Assembly (NCBI GenBank): GCA_025360265.1
Contig: JANYCP010000043.1
Coordinates: 1-13,053 of the forward strand
Direction: 5' to 3'
From: Gemmatimonadota bacterium
GTDB lineage: Bacteria > Gemmatimonadota > Gemmatimonadetes > Gemmatimonadales > GWC2-71-9
DNA: 13,053 nt
Each line of letters begins with the position of its first letter. Within the stretch, counting starts at the first letter, position 1. Both the position numbers and the translations under genes were made by a program. The notes under the pieces were generated by a model, which made no database searches, was not told where the DNA came from, and saw only the letters and a list, made by a program, of their open reading frames with translations. This document shows positions 1 through 6,015 of the stretch, one piece after another.

Positions 1-1
1 C

Positions 2-487
2 GATGCGAGTGCATTGAGCTGCGCATGTTGCGTCGTATCGGACTTCGGGCTTGGACTGCAGCTCACCAACGTCACACGTGACATGGCGGAGGACGTTCGT
101 GATGGCCGCAACTTCGTCCCGGCCGCGATCTGGAAGGCGGCATCCCTGGCACCGGCCGAGCTGTTTGCTCCCGGCCAGGAGGATGCGTCATGGCGCGTGG
201 CGGAGCCGCTAGCTGCGGAGGCCGCGAAGTATCTCGGTTGTGCCCTCTCGTATTGCTGTACGCTGCCGCGAATGGAGGTGCGGGTGCGGTTCTTCTGCTA
301 TACGTCGCTCATCTTCGCGGCGCGCACGCTTTCGCTCATCGAGCAACAACGTGCCGGGTACGTTCACGGTCGGCGGATCAAGATGACGCGCCCGAACGTC
401 TACGCGCTGCTCGTTGTATCGCTGCTCTGCATTTCGTCAAATGCGCTGCTACGAATGCTGTTTCGAGCCGTCGCTCCGTCCCGCTAG
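2..487 (+). CDS. squalene/phytoene synthase family protein, 3' part (probable squalene synthase)
   Basis: This is the C-terminal 161 codons of a trans-isoprenyl diphosphate synthase; the 5' part lies outside the window, and the frame is open from base 2. Family members condense two farnesyl (or geranylgeranyl) diphosphates head-to-head to squalene (or phytoene) for hopanoid, sterol or carotenoid synthesis. The fragment shows the second Asp-rich motif in its usual context (GLGLQLTNVTRDMAEDVRDG, with R-D-x-x-E-D), followed by GRNFVP. Next comes the helical C-terminal core (LSYCCTLPRMEVRVRFFCY, then AARTLSLIE) and GRRIKMTRPNV, a stretch typical of bacterial squalene synthases. A hydrophobic segment near the C-terminus (YALLVVSLLCISSNALL) may attach it to the membrane. 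The first Asp-rich motif is not visible. Squalene synthase is favoured over phytoene synthase by the C-terminal part, but this is not certain. Confidence 0.78.
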   Translation, partial: DASALSCACCVVSDFGLGLQLTNVTRDMAEDVRDGRNFVPAAIWKAASLAPAELFAPGQEDASWRVAEPLAAEAAKYLGCALSYCCTLPRMEVRVRFFCYTSLIFAARTLSLIEQQRAGYVHGRRIKMTRPNVYALLVVSLLCISSNALLRMLFRAVAPSR

Positions 488-490
488 CTT
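485..490 (+). promoter_or_regulatory. putative -10 box (TAGCTT) for a leaderless start
   Basis: TAGCTT overlaps the stop codon of the preceding gene and lies 6 nt before the ATG at 497. No Shine-Dalgarno sequence precedes that ATG. A TANNNT box at this distance places the transcription start on or next to the start codon. A weak -35-like TTTCGA lies 18 bp further upstream (461-466). This is motif-based inference only. Confidence 0.35.
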
Positions 491-496
491 GCGATT

Positions 497-2101
497 ATGC
501 CTGGCCCACTCATTCGCACCGATCTCGCACTGCGCGCCCGGTACAGCCAGGGCGGCGGGATCTATCGCCTGATTCCGACGGCGGTGGCGAGGCCGACGAC
601 CGCAGCCGAACTTGCCGCAGTGCTGGCAGAGGCGCGCACTCGCGGCTTGAGCGTAACGCCGCGCGGTGCAGGAACTGCGATGGACGGCAGCAATGTTTCC
701 AGCGGACTGGTGCTCGATCTCACCCTCTACGACGACGACCACTGCATCGTGAACGATGAGATCCATCGCGCGTTCGCCTCGCCGAGTATTCCACTCTCTC
801 GAATGAACACGGTCGCGGCCGCCTATGGACTGCGCGTGGCGGTCGATCCTTCGAGCGCTGAATGGGCCACGCTCGGCGGCATGGTATCGACCAACGCATC
901 GGGACCGCACAGCGTGCGCTCGGGAAGCATACGGCGCTGGGTGCACGGTGTGGCGATGATGACAGGCGAGGGATATCTCGACCTGAGCCGTGCGCGCGAA
1001 CCGGATCAGCAGCACCCAGTGGTCGCGCGCTGGCGCAACGATGTTGAGCCGCTGCTGCTGCAGCACGCCGACGCCATCCGGGCACGATTTCCCCGCGTGC
1101 GCAAGAACAGCGCAGGCTACGGCATCGACCACTACCTCGACAGCGGTGATCTTCTCGATATCGTGATCGGATCCGAAGGAACCCTCGGCGTAATCACTGA
1201 CATCAATCTCGACCTTGAACCGGTGCCGGCGCATCGCGCTGCACTCCGTGTCGCGATTCGGTCGCGCGCGGACCTCGTGGCGATGATCGAGACGATTCGG
1301 GCGCACGACCCGGCGACACTCGAATTCCTCGATGCGACTTTTCTTCGGTGGATTGCACCGGGGCTCGCGACGCCTGAGCACCCCAACCTCCTGCTCGAGG
1401 CCGGTGGCTTGTTACTGGCCGATTTTGAAAGCGATGATGCCGGCGAGATGCTCGACCGCGTGATTTCCGCCGCCGGTGCGGCGCAACTCACAGCACTCAA
1501 CGTTCGCGTTGCTCGTGATCCAGTCGAGATCGAGGCACTGTGGAGCATCCGGCGGCGCGCGTCGCCGATCCTTGCTGGCCTTACCGATGGCCGACGTTCG
1601 CTCCAGGTGATCGAGGACGGTTGTGTGCCGGTGCCGCGACTCGGTGACTACCTGGACGCCGTGGAATCCACGGCGCGCGACCAGCGCCTGGATGTGGTAA
1701 TGTTCGGTCACGCGGGGGACGGCCATGTGCACGTGAACCTGCTGCCGAACATCCACGACAGTGATTGGAAGCAACGAGTGAAAGCGGTCTTTGCCAGTGT
1801 CAGTGACGCGGTGATCCGCCTCGGCGGCACGCCGTCCGGTGAACATGGCGCCGGCCGGCTGCGAGCCGGACTGCTCGAATCGCTCTACGGTGCGGAAGTG
1901 CTGGCATGTTTTCGGGCCGTGAAATACGCGTTTGATCCCCACGGATGCTTCAATCCCGGGGTCATTGTGGGCGACGGCAGCGATCCGTTCGCGTCAGTCA
2001 AGGTTGGTGCGGACGCACCCGCGATGCCAGCGGGTGTTGACGAGTACCTCCAGCGGATCGAATCCGCAGCGCGATGGGCCGACAGCCGCTGGGATGGGTG
2101 A
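497..2101 (+). CDS. FAD-binding D-2-hydroxyacid dehydrogenase (D-lactate/glycolate dehydrogenase-like)
   Basis: This 534-aa flavoprotein of the GlcD/Dld (FAD-oxidase, vanillyl-alcohol oxidase fold) family probably oxidises a D-2-hydroxyacid such as D-lactate or glycolate and passes electrons to the respiratory chain. The N-terminal PCMH-type FAD domain (about residues 25-230) contains the pyrophosphate-binding loop PRGAGTAMDGSN (55-66) and GSEGTLGVIT. The C-terminal FAD-oxidase domain contains GHAGDGHVHVN (404-414), whose histidines fit the metal/substrate site, then SGEHGAGR (447-454) and the terminal FDPHGCFNPG signature. There is no C-terminal Fe-S (GlpC-like) half, so this is the single-domain form. 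Its ATG is 9 nt after the synthase stop, has no SD sequence and is preceded by a TANNNT box. The exact substrate cannot be told from sequence. Confidence 0.88.
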   Translation: MPGPLIRTDLALRARYSQGGGIYRLIPTAVARPTTAAELAAVLAEARTRGLSVTPRGAGTAMDGSNVSSGLVLDLTLYDDDHCIVNDEIHRAFASPSIPLSRMNTVAAAYGLRVAVDPSSAEWATLGGMVSTNASGPHSVRSGSIRRWVHGVAMMTGEGYLDLSRAREPDQQHPVVARWRNDVEPLLLQHADAIRARFPRVRKNSAGYGIDHYLDSGDLLDIVIGSEGTLGVITDINLDLEPVPAHRAALRVAIRSRADLVAMIETIRAHDPATLEFLDATFLRWIAPGLATPEHPNLLLEAGGLLLADFESDDAGEMLDRVISAAGAAQLTALNVRVARDPVEIEALWSIRRRASPILAGLTDGRRSLQVIEDGCVPVPRLGDYLDAVESTARDQRLDVVMFGHAGDGHVHVNLLPNIHDSDWKQRVKAVFASVSDAVIRLGGTPSGEHGAGRLRAGLLESLYGAEVLACFRAVKYAFDPHGCFNPGVIVGDGSDPFASVKVGADAPAMPAGVDEYLQRIESAARWADSRWDG

Positions 2102-2109
2102 GCGAGCTC

Positions 2110-2145
2110 CAAGTTCCACGCCCCACGCCCCACGCCCCATAGCCC
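2110..2145 (+). repeat. heptanucleotide tandem repeat upstream of thyX
   Basis: Five consecutive 7-bp units fill most of the 58-bp gap between the dehydrogenase and thyX: one CAAGTTC, three exact CACGCCC (2117-2137) and a terminal CATAGCCC with one extra base. The array ends 14 nt before the thyX ATG. A related array lies at 5707-5741 in the same orientation relative to its downstream minus-strand gene. The array occupies the place where a -35 element would be. Confidence 0.85.
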
Positions 2146-2147
2146 GC

Positions 2148-2153
2148 TACTTT
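2148..2153 (+). promoter_or_regulatory. putative -10 box (TACTTT) for leaderless thyX
   Basis: TACTTT is followed by 6 nt (T then five C) and the thyX ATG at 2160. There is no purine-rich SD sequence before that ATG. The spacing fits transcription starting at or next to the start codon. No -35 match is seen, because the heptamer array fills that region. Confidence 0.4.
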
Positions 2154-2159
2154 TCCCCC

Positions 2160-2912
2160 ATGCGCCTCTTTCGCGAACCGCTGGTCACCGTCATCGCCCG
2201 TCCGCAGTTTGTCGAACCCGAGCATCTGGCTGTGCAGTGGCGAGAGCCGGGATCTGATGGCGAACGCCTGGCAGAGTTCGCCGGACGGCTCTGCTACATG
2301 AGCCAGCGCAATCCGGCCAACCGCACCACCGCCGAGTATCTCACCAACATCCTCAAGCAGGGCCACGGCTCGGTGTTTGAGCACGCGGTGTACGTCTTGC
2401 TGATCGAAGGGGTATCGCGGTCACTGACGCATGAGTTGGTGCGTCATCGCGCCGGCTTCGGCTATTCGCAGCTCTCGCAGCGCTATGTGGATGAATCGGA
2501 TGCGGCGTTCGTCGTGCCGCCGGCAATCCAGGGAGATGAAGTCGCCGAGGCGGCATGGCTGGCGCAGGTCGAGTCGGCCCAGACGAGTTACGTCGCTGCG
2601 GTGGATCACTTGATGACGCGGTATGCCTGGGTGGAAGACAAGATTCATCGTCGCAAGCTGGCGCGCGAGGCGGCCCGTTCGGTGCTGCCCAACGGGACCG
2701 AGACCAAGATTGTGGTGAGCGGCAATATCCGCGCATGGCGTACGATGCTCGAGTTGCGGCTCGGTGAAGGCGCCGAGCGGGAGATTCGACGTCTGGCCGT
2801 CACGGTGCTTGAGACGCTGCGCCGCGAGACGCCCCGGTTCTTCGCCGACTTTGAGTTGTATACGGCGGAAGATGGCGAGCAAGCGGGACGAGTCAGCTAT
2901 CACAAGATCTGA
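2160..2912 (+). CDS. thyX: flavin-dependent thymidylate synthase ThyX
   Basis: This 250-aa ThyX makes dTMP from dUMP using FAD, NADPH and methylenetetrahydrofolate, and acts as a cytosolic homotetramer. The signature is HELVRHRAGFGYSQLSQRY, with R95-H96-R97 and S106; the neighbouring QxSQRY is also canonical. The spacing between RHR and the serine is eight residues rather than the textbook seven. The N-terminal part has the expected helix ending in QGHGSVFEHA. The C-terminal part has GNIRAWRTMLELRLGEGA, the conserved NxRxxxxxxxLR-type dUMP/FAD contact region. The frame stays open further upstream, but those codons translate heptamer repeats (PHAPRPI), so ATG 2160 is preferred; it also gives the normal family length. 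It is followed 11 nt later by the Bfd-like gene. Confidence 0.95.
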   Translation: MRLFREPLVTVIARPQFVEPEHLAVQWREPGSDGERLAEFAGRLCYMSQRNPANRTTAEYLTNILKQGHGSVFEHAVYVLLIEGVSRSLTHELVRHRAGFGYSQLSQRYVDESDAAFVVPPAIQGDEVAEAAWLAQVESAQTSYVAAVDHLMTRYAWVEDKIHRRKLAREAARSVLPNGTETKIVVSGNIRAWRTMLELRLGEGAEREIRRLAVTVLETLRRETPRFFADFELYTAEDGEQAGRVSYHKI

Positions 2913-2923
2913 CGTCGGAGGCG

Positions 2924-3145
2924 GTGATCGTCATTGACCGGTGCGTCTGCACGCAGACGTTGTTCGCCGACCTTCTGCCACGGGTTCGTACCCATGGCTG
3001 GGACCTGGTCGCCCTGAGCGCCGCAACTGGCTGCGGTTCGCAGTGCGGGCTCTGCCGCCCCTACCTTCAGGCCATGCTTCACGACGGACGCACCGTTTTC
3101 CATTCCATCCTGCCGCCTTCCACCGGCACCGGAGAGTTGGCGTGA
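2924..3145 (+). CDS. small Bfd-like [2Fe-2S]-binding protein
   Basis: This 73-aa protein has the cysteine pattern of the BFD-like [2Fe-2S] domain: C7-x-C9, 31 residues, then C41-x-x-C44 (CGLC), with an additional C37. The domain occurs alone in bacterioferritin-associated ferredoxin and as a module of nitrite reductases, NifU and related enzymes. Here it is free-standing, so it probably transfers electrons or senses redox or iron state. The start is GTG 2924, close behind GGAGG (2917-2921); that SD spacing is short, so the start is uncertain by a few codons. The stop TGA overlaps the GTG start of the histidine kinase (GTGA, 3142-3145), which implies translational coupling. The partner is unknown and no ferritin gene is visible. 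Confidence 0.72.
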   Translation: MIVIDRCVCTQTLFADLLPRVRTHGWDLVALSAATGCGSQCGLCRPYLQAMLHDGRTVFHSILPPSTGTGELA

Positions 3146-4659
3146 CACCGGGCGCACTTGCGTTCACCACGCTGGTTCTGTCGTGGCTGTCCGTCGCCCT
3201 GATTCTCACTGGGCGTCGCGATCTCGGCCTGGCGGCCGCAGCACTCTCCAGCTTTGTGACGATTCTCGTGCTGCGCAAGAGCCGGGAAATTGCGTCGTTG
3301 CAGAAGGAGTCGTTGGAGTCGGCGCTTGCCGCGGCAGCACGGCGTAATCGCGAGCTTGACCGGTTGCGCGAGCTCTCTTCAGCATTGCTTGGCGGTAACG
3401 ACCTGGCGACGCTCAACCGTCAGGTGGCCCAGGCCGCAGCCGAGCTGCTCGGCGCCGAGGGCGGTGCGATCATGCTGATGGTGGAGGAAGGACGATTTGT
3501 GCGAGTGGTCGCCGGCGCCGGACCGCTGCTCGCTGCCGTTGGCGCACTCGTGCCGGTGGAGCGGTCGTTGGTGGGGCACGTCATCATCAACGATGAAGCG
3601 GTGCTCACCGCTGACATGGAACGCGACCCACGCAATCATCCCCATGAGCAACTCACTGGTCGACTGACCAGCGCCGCGATGGTGCCGCTTCGTTCGGCCG
3701 GGCTCGTCGTCGGCGCGGTGTGCGCCTACAATCGCAAGGACAAGCAGCCATTTACGGAACACGATCAGCAGTTGCTGCAGACCCTCGGCGATCAGGTCGT
3801 GCTTGGCCTGGACCGCACAGCGGCACTCGAGGAATTGCACCGCAATGAACGGATGCTCGCCAGCAAGAACAAGGAGCTGCAACGCGTCACGCAGTTGAAG
3901 AGTGAATTTCTGGCGAACATGTCACACGAACTTCGCACACCACTCAACGCCGTGATCGGATTCTCGGACCTGCTCCTCTCGGAAGGATTGGGTCCGCTCG
4001 AAGAACAGCAGCGGGAGTTTCTCGAGGCGATCCTTCGCAATGGCCAGCACTTGCTCGGCCTGATCGGGGATGTGCTCGACCTTTCCAAGATCGAAGCTGG
4101 CCGGATGACGCTGTCGTTGACGCCGACCGACGTCCGCGAGTCCATCACCGGTGCAGTCACCGACACGGCATCGCTGCGCAGCGCCAAACAACAGGAATGC
4201 CTGATTGACCTGGCGGAAGGGACGCCGCTCGAGGTCCTTGCCGACACCACTCGCGTGCGCCAGGTGCTGTTCAACTTGTTGTCGAACGCGTCGAAGTTCA
4301 CGCCGGAAGGTGGCCGCATCACGATATCTGCCGTGCGAACGATTGCCCCGATGCCGATTCGCGTGGCGATCAACGACGGTGAGAAGCCGCGCCTCGCCAC
4401 GCGCGACGTGGTGTGGGTGTCCGTGTCGGATTCTGGAATCGGGATCAAGACAGAAGACCTGCCGCGGCTGTTCCAGGAATTCTCGCAAGTGGATTCGTCT
4501 TCATCGCGCGCCGCACAAGGCACCGGCCTGGGGCTGGCGCTATGCAAGCGTTTCGTCGAGCTTCATGGCGGACAGATTGGCGTTGAATCGATCTACGGAA
4601 AGGGAAGCACCTTCTGGTTCATGGTGCCGGTCGACGGCCCACCGAAAGAGCGCGCTTAG
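3142..4659 (+). CDS. membrane-anchored GAF-domain sensor histidine kinase
   Basis: This is a 505-aa two-component sensor kinase. Two transmembrane helices at the N-terminus (about residues 4-22 and 28-44) leave almost no periplasmic domain, so sensing is probably cytoplasmic or membrane-linked. A short coiled coil is followed by a GAF domain (about 76-215), a second coiled coil and HisKA with the H-box NMSHELRTPLNAVIGF (phosphoacceptor H262). The HATPase_c domain contains the N-box (N378, N382), G1 DSGIG (430-434) and G2 GTGLGL (460-465). About 25 extra residues lie between the N-box strand and G1 (around 395-420). The GTG start is chosen because GGAGAG (3131-3136) sits 5 nt upstream and the frame then begins at the first helix; upstream codons belong to the Bfd-like gene. 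No response regulator is nearby, so it is an orphan in this window. Confidence 0.92.
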   Translation: MTPGALAFTTLVLSWLSVALILTGRRDLGLAAAALSSFVTILVLRKSREIASLQKESLESALAAAARRNRELDRLRELSSALLGGNDLATLNRQVAQAAAELLGAEGGAIMLMVEEGRFVRVVAGAGPLLAAVGALVPVERSLVGHVIINDEAVLTADMERDPRNHPHEQLTGRLTSAAMVPLRSAGLVVGAVCAYNRKDKQPFTEHDQQLLQTLGDQVVLGLDRTAALEELHRNERMLASKNKELQRVTQLKSEFLANMSHELRTPLNAVIGFSDLLLSEGLGPLEEQQREFLEAILRNGQHLLGLIGDVLDLSKIEAGRMTLSLTPTDVRESITGAVTDTASLRSAKQQECLIDLAEGTPLEVLADTTRVRQVLFNLLSNASKFTPEGGRITISAVRTIAPMPIRVAINDGEKPRLATRDVVWVSVSDSGIGIKTEDLPRLFQEFSQVDSSSSRAAQGTGLGLALCKRFVELHGGQIGVESIYGKGSTFWFMVPVDGPPKERA

Positions 4660-5669
4660 GCCCAGGCGCCGGCGAGTTCCGCCTTCATCTGCCAGGCCGC
4701 AACTCGCGGCGCCAGAATTCCAGCAGCAAGTCGCACGACGGATTCATCCTCATCGCGAAACCAATTCACGGTTTCACTTCCCAGACAGAGCCACCCAACA
4801 AACTCGCCGCCGACATCGAGGCGCGCCGCAAGGACCGATCGCAAGCGTTCGGCGCTATGAAAATCTGCGGACGCGGGCCAGCTGCGATCTATTTCACGCA
4901 GGTCGCCAAGTCGGAGCAGTTCGCGCGCACCAAAGTGGTGGACCAGTCCGTCAATCGAGTCGATCGCGTCGGCATCGACACGGATGCGCGGAGCAGCCGA
5001 ACGATCGAGACCGAGCAATGTCCAACAATCGGGCGCCGGCGCGGCGGCCACGAATTCCAGCCGATCATGCGGCACCTGATTGGCGAGTGCGTCGGAACTG
5101 AGCTGCACCAACTCGCTGCCATCACGTCCGCGAGCCATCGCTTCCAGCAATCCTTCGGTGACTCCGGCTACGATTGCATTGCGATCATCGCCGGCCGGAT
5201 TCGGGATTACCCACGGTTGCGCGGCGAGCCGCCGGAACGACGTGGCGAGTTGCGCCGCGATGCGATGGAGCGTGCGCTGGGTGGAGAGTTGATAGCAGTC
5301 CTCGCGAAAACTGGCGACGAGGAGCAGCCCGACGTCCTGCACCTCCGAGCGAATCGGGATGGCCATGACCGAGTGATAGCCCCCCTGGCTGATGCGGTCC
5401 TCGAGGGCATACAGTCCTTCCTGCGTGACCAGTGGCTCGGCCGGTGGCGGGACAATGTGGTCGGCTGCCAGGGCCGGCGGCCCCACGAGCACCGAGCCGC
5501 CACGGGACGGGTAGAGCCAGCACGCCAGCAGGTCGAGCGGCATGACGTTGGCTACCGAACCGCGCAGTGCCTCGTGCCACGTGCCCAGCTCGGGCAGGCT
5601 CGGCCGCCGCCCCGGCCAGGCGAGCACCGGAACAAAGAGATCTTCGGGCGGGGCGAATTCGGGCTCCAT
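4656..5669 (-). CDS. tandem GAF-domain protein without an output domain
   Basis: This 337-aa soluble protein appears to be built from two GAF-like modules. The first is around residues 10-165, with the GAF-typical core HSVMAIPIRSEVQDVGLLLV followed by a long helix. The second is around 170-330 (RLRSVLAARLDVGGEFVGWL, then DEDESVVRLAAGILAPRVA). No kinase, HTH, GGDEF or phosphatase motif is visible, so it may bind a ligand or act as a partner of a signalling protein. It converges on the GAF histidine kinase; the two stop codons overlap within TTAG (4656-4659). ATG 5669 is preferred over an upstream in-frame ATG because the extension would translate the heptamer array and CsoR-promoter DNA. The GAF assignment rests on pattern and secondary-structure resemblance, and the ligand is unknown. 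Confidence 0.65.
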   Translation of the reverse strand: MEPEFAPPEDLFVPVLAWPGRRPSLPELGTWHEALRGSVANVMPLDLLACWLYPSRGGSVLVGPPALAADHIVPPPAEPLVTQEGLYALEDRISQGGYHSVMAIPIRSEVQDVGLLLVASFREDCYQLSTQRTLHRIAAQLATSFRRLAAQPWVIPNPAGDDRNAIVAGVTEGLLEAMARGRDGSELVQLSSDALANQVPHDRLEFVAAAPAPDCWTLLGLDRSAAPRIRVDADAIDSIDGLVHHFGARELLRLGDLREIDRSWPASADFHSAERLRSVLAARLDVGGEFVGWLCLGSETVNWFRDEDESVVRLAAGILAPRVAAWQMKAELAGAWA

Positions 5670-5679
5670 TGGGAGCGGA

Positions 5680-5685
5680 AGGGTA
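5680..5685 (-). promoter_or_regulatory. putative -10 box (TACCCT) for the tandem-GAF gene
   Basis: On the minus strand GCTACCCT lies 10 nt before the ATG at 5669, similar to GCTACTTT before thyX. A start 6-7 nt after the box would give a leader of only about 3 nt. There is no SD sequence before the ATG. Motif-based only. Confidence 0.3.
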
Positions 5686-5706
5686 GCATGGGCTGTGCCG
5701 TGAATT

Positions 5707-5741
5707 GGGCGTGGCGCATGGGGCATGGGACTTGGGACTTG
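5707..5741 (-). repeat. heptanucleotide tandem repeat between the tandem-GAF gene and copZ
   Basis: Read on the minus strand, five uninterrupted 7-bp units occur: CAAGTCC twice, then CATGCCC, CATGCGC and CACGCCC. The units belong to the same family as those at 2110-2145 and appear in the same order (CAAGTyC first, CACGCCC last) relative to the downstream gene. The end nearest copZ overlaps the -35 hexamer of the copZ promoter (5739-5744). Confidence 0.85.
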
Positions 5742-5768
5742 AGGTCCTATACCCCCTATGGGTATACT
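5739..5768 (+). promoter_or_regulatory. copZ-copA-csoR promoter
   Basis: A -35-like TTGAGG (5739-5744) and a -10 TATACT (5763-5768) are separated by 18 bp. The expected transcription start near 5775 gives a leader of about 20 nt carrying the SD AAGGGGA (5782-5788) before the copZ ATG at 5795. The spacer and -10 are covered by the CsoR operator, so bound repressor would block RNA polymerase. Confidence 0.7.
5748..5766 (+). promoter_or_regulatory. CsoR operator (TATACCCCCTATGGGTATA)
   Basis: Two perfect 7-bp inverted arms, TATACCC and GGGTATA, flank the 5-bp centre CCTAT. Read on the other strand the core is ATACCCATAGGGGGTAT, close to the copZA operator of Bacillus subtilis CsoR as I recall it. 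It overlaps the -10 of the only promoter upstream of copZ-copA-csoR. CsoR is known to leave such sites when it binds Cu(I). Confidence 0.85.
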
Positions 5769-5794
5769 CCGTTCCGTCTCCAAGGGGATTCGCC

Positions 5795-6007
5795 ATGAGC
5801 ACGGTGACACTGCATATCGAAGGGATGTCCTGCGGCCACTGCTTGAACGCCGTGAGCAAGGCGTTGCACGCCGTCGCCGGCGTGACTGTCCGGAGCGTCC
5901 AGATCGGTCGGGCGGAGCTCGAAGTCGAGCGGGCGTCGGTGGGGAACGATGCCGCCGCCGCCGTGACCGCCGCTGGTTATCGCGCCACAGCTACGGTGCG
6001 GGAGTAG
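5795..6007 (+). CDS. copZ: copper chaperone CopZ (heavy-metal-associated domain)
   Basis: This 70-aa single-domain HMA protein of Atx1/CopZ type shuttles Cu(I) in the cytosol to CopA. The Cu(I) site is GMSCGHC (M11, C13, C16), at the expected end of the first strand in a ferredoxin-like beta-alpha-beta-beta-alpha-beta fold. Length is typical. ATG 5795 is supported by AAGGGGA with 6-nt spacing; codons further upstream would translate promoter and operator DNA. It is the first gene of a copper operon, 8 nt before copA, and should be induced when Cu(I) inactivates CsoR. Confidence 0.93.
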   Translation: MSTVTLHIEGMSCGHCLNAVSKALHAVAGVTVRSVQIGRAELEVERASVGNDAAAAVTAAGYRATATVRE

Positions 6008-6015
6008 CACCCGCC

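Noticed and set aside
449..1381. Minus-strand open frame of 310 codons opposite the FAD dehydrogenase
   Set aside because: Arg/His-rich shadow with no motif, lying over strongly conserved coding sequence of the other strand.
2110..2145. Short repeats as a CRISPR remnant
   Set aside because: The units are 7 bp with no spacers, and no cas genes are present.
1932..2159. N-terminal extension of thyX back to 1932
   Set aside because: It overlaps the conserved C-terminus of the dehydrogenase and translates the heptamer array; ThyX homology starts just after ATG 2160.
4857..5798. Plus-strand open frame of 313 codons opposite the tandem-GAF gene
   Set aside because: Runs through the CsoR promoter and heptamer repeat and has no protein-like pattern; the minus-strand gene has a GAF-like hydrophobic pattern.
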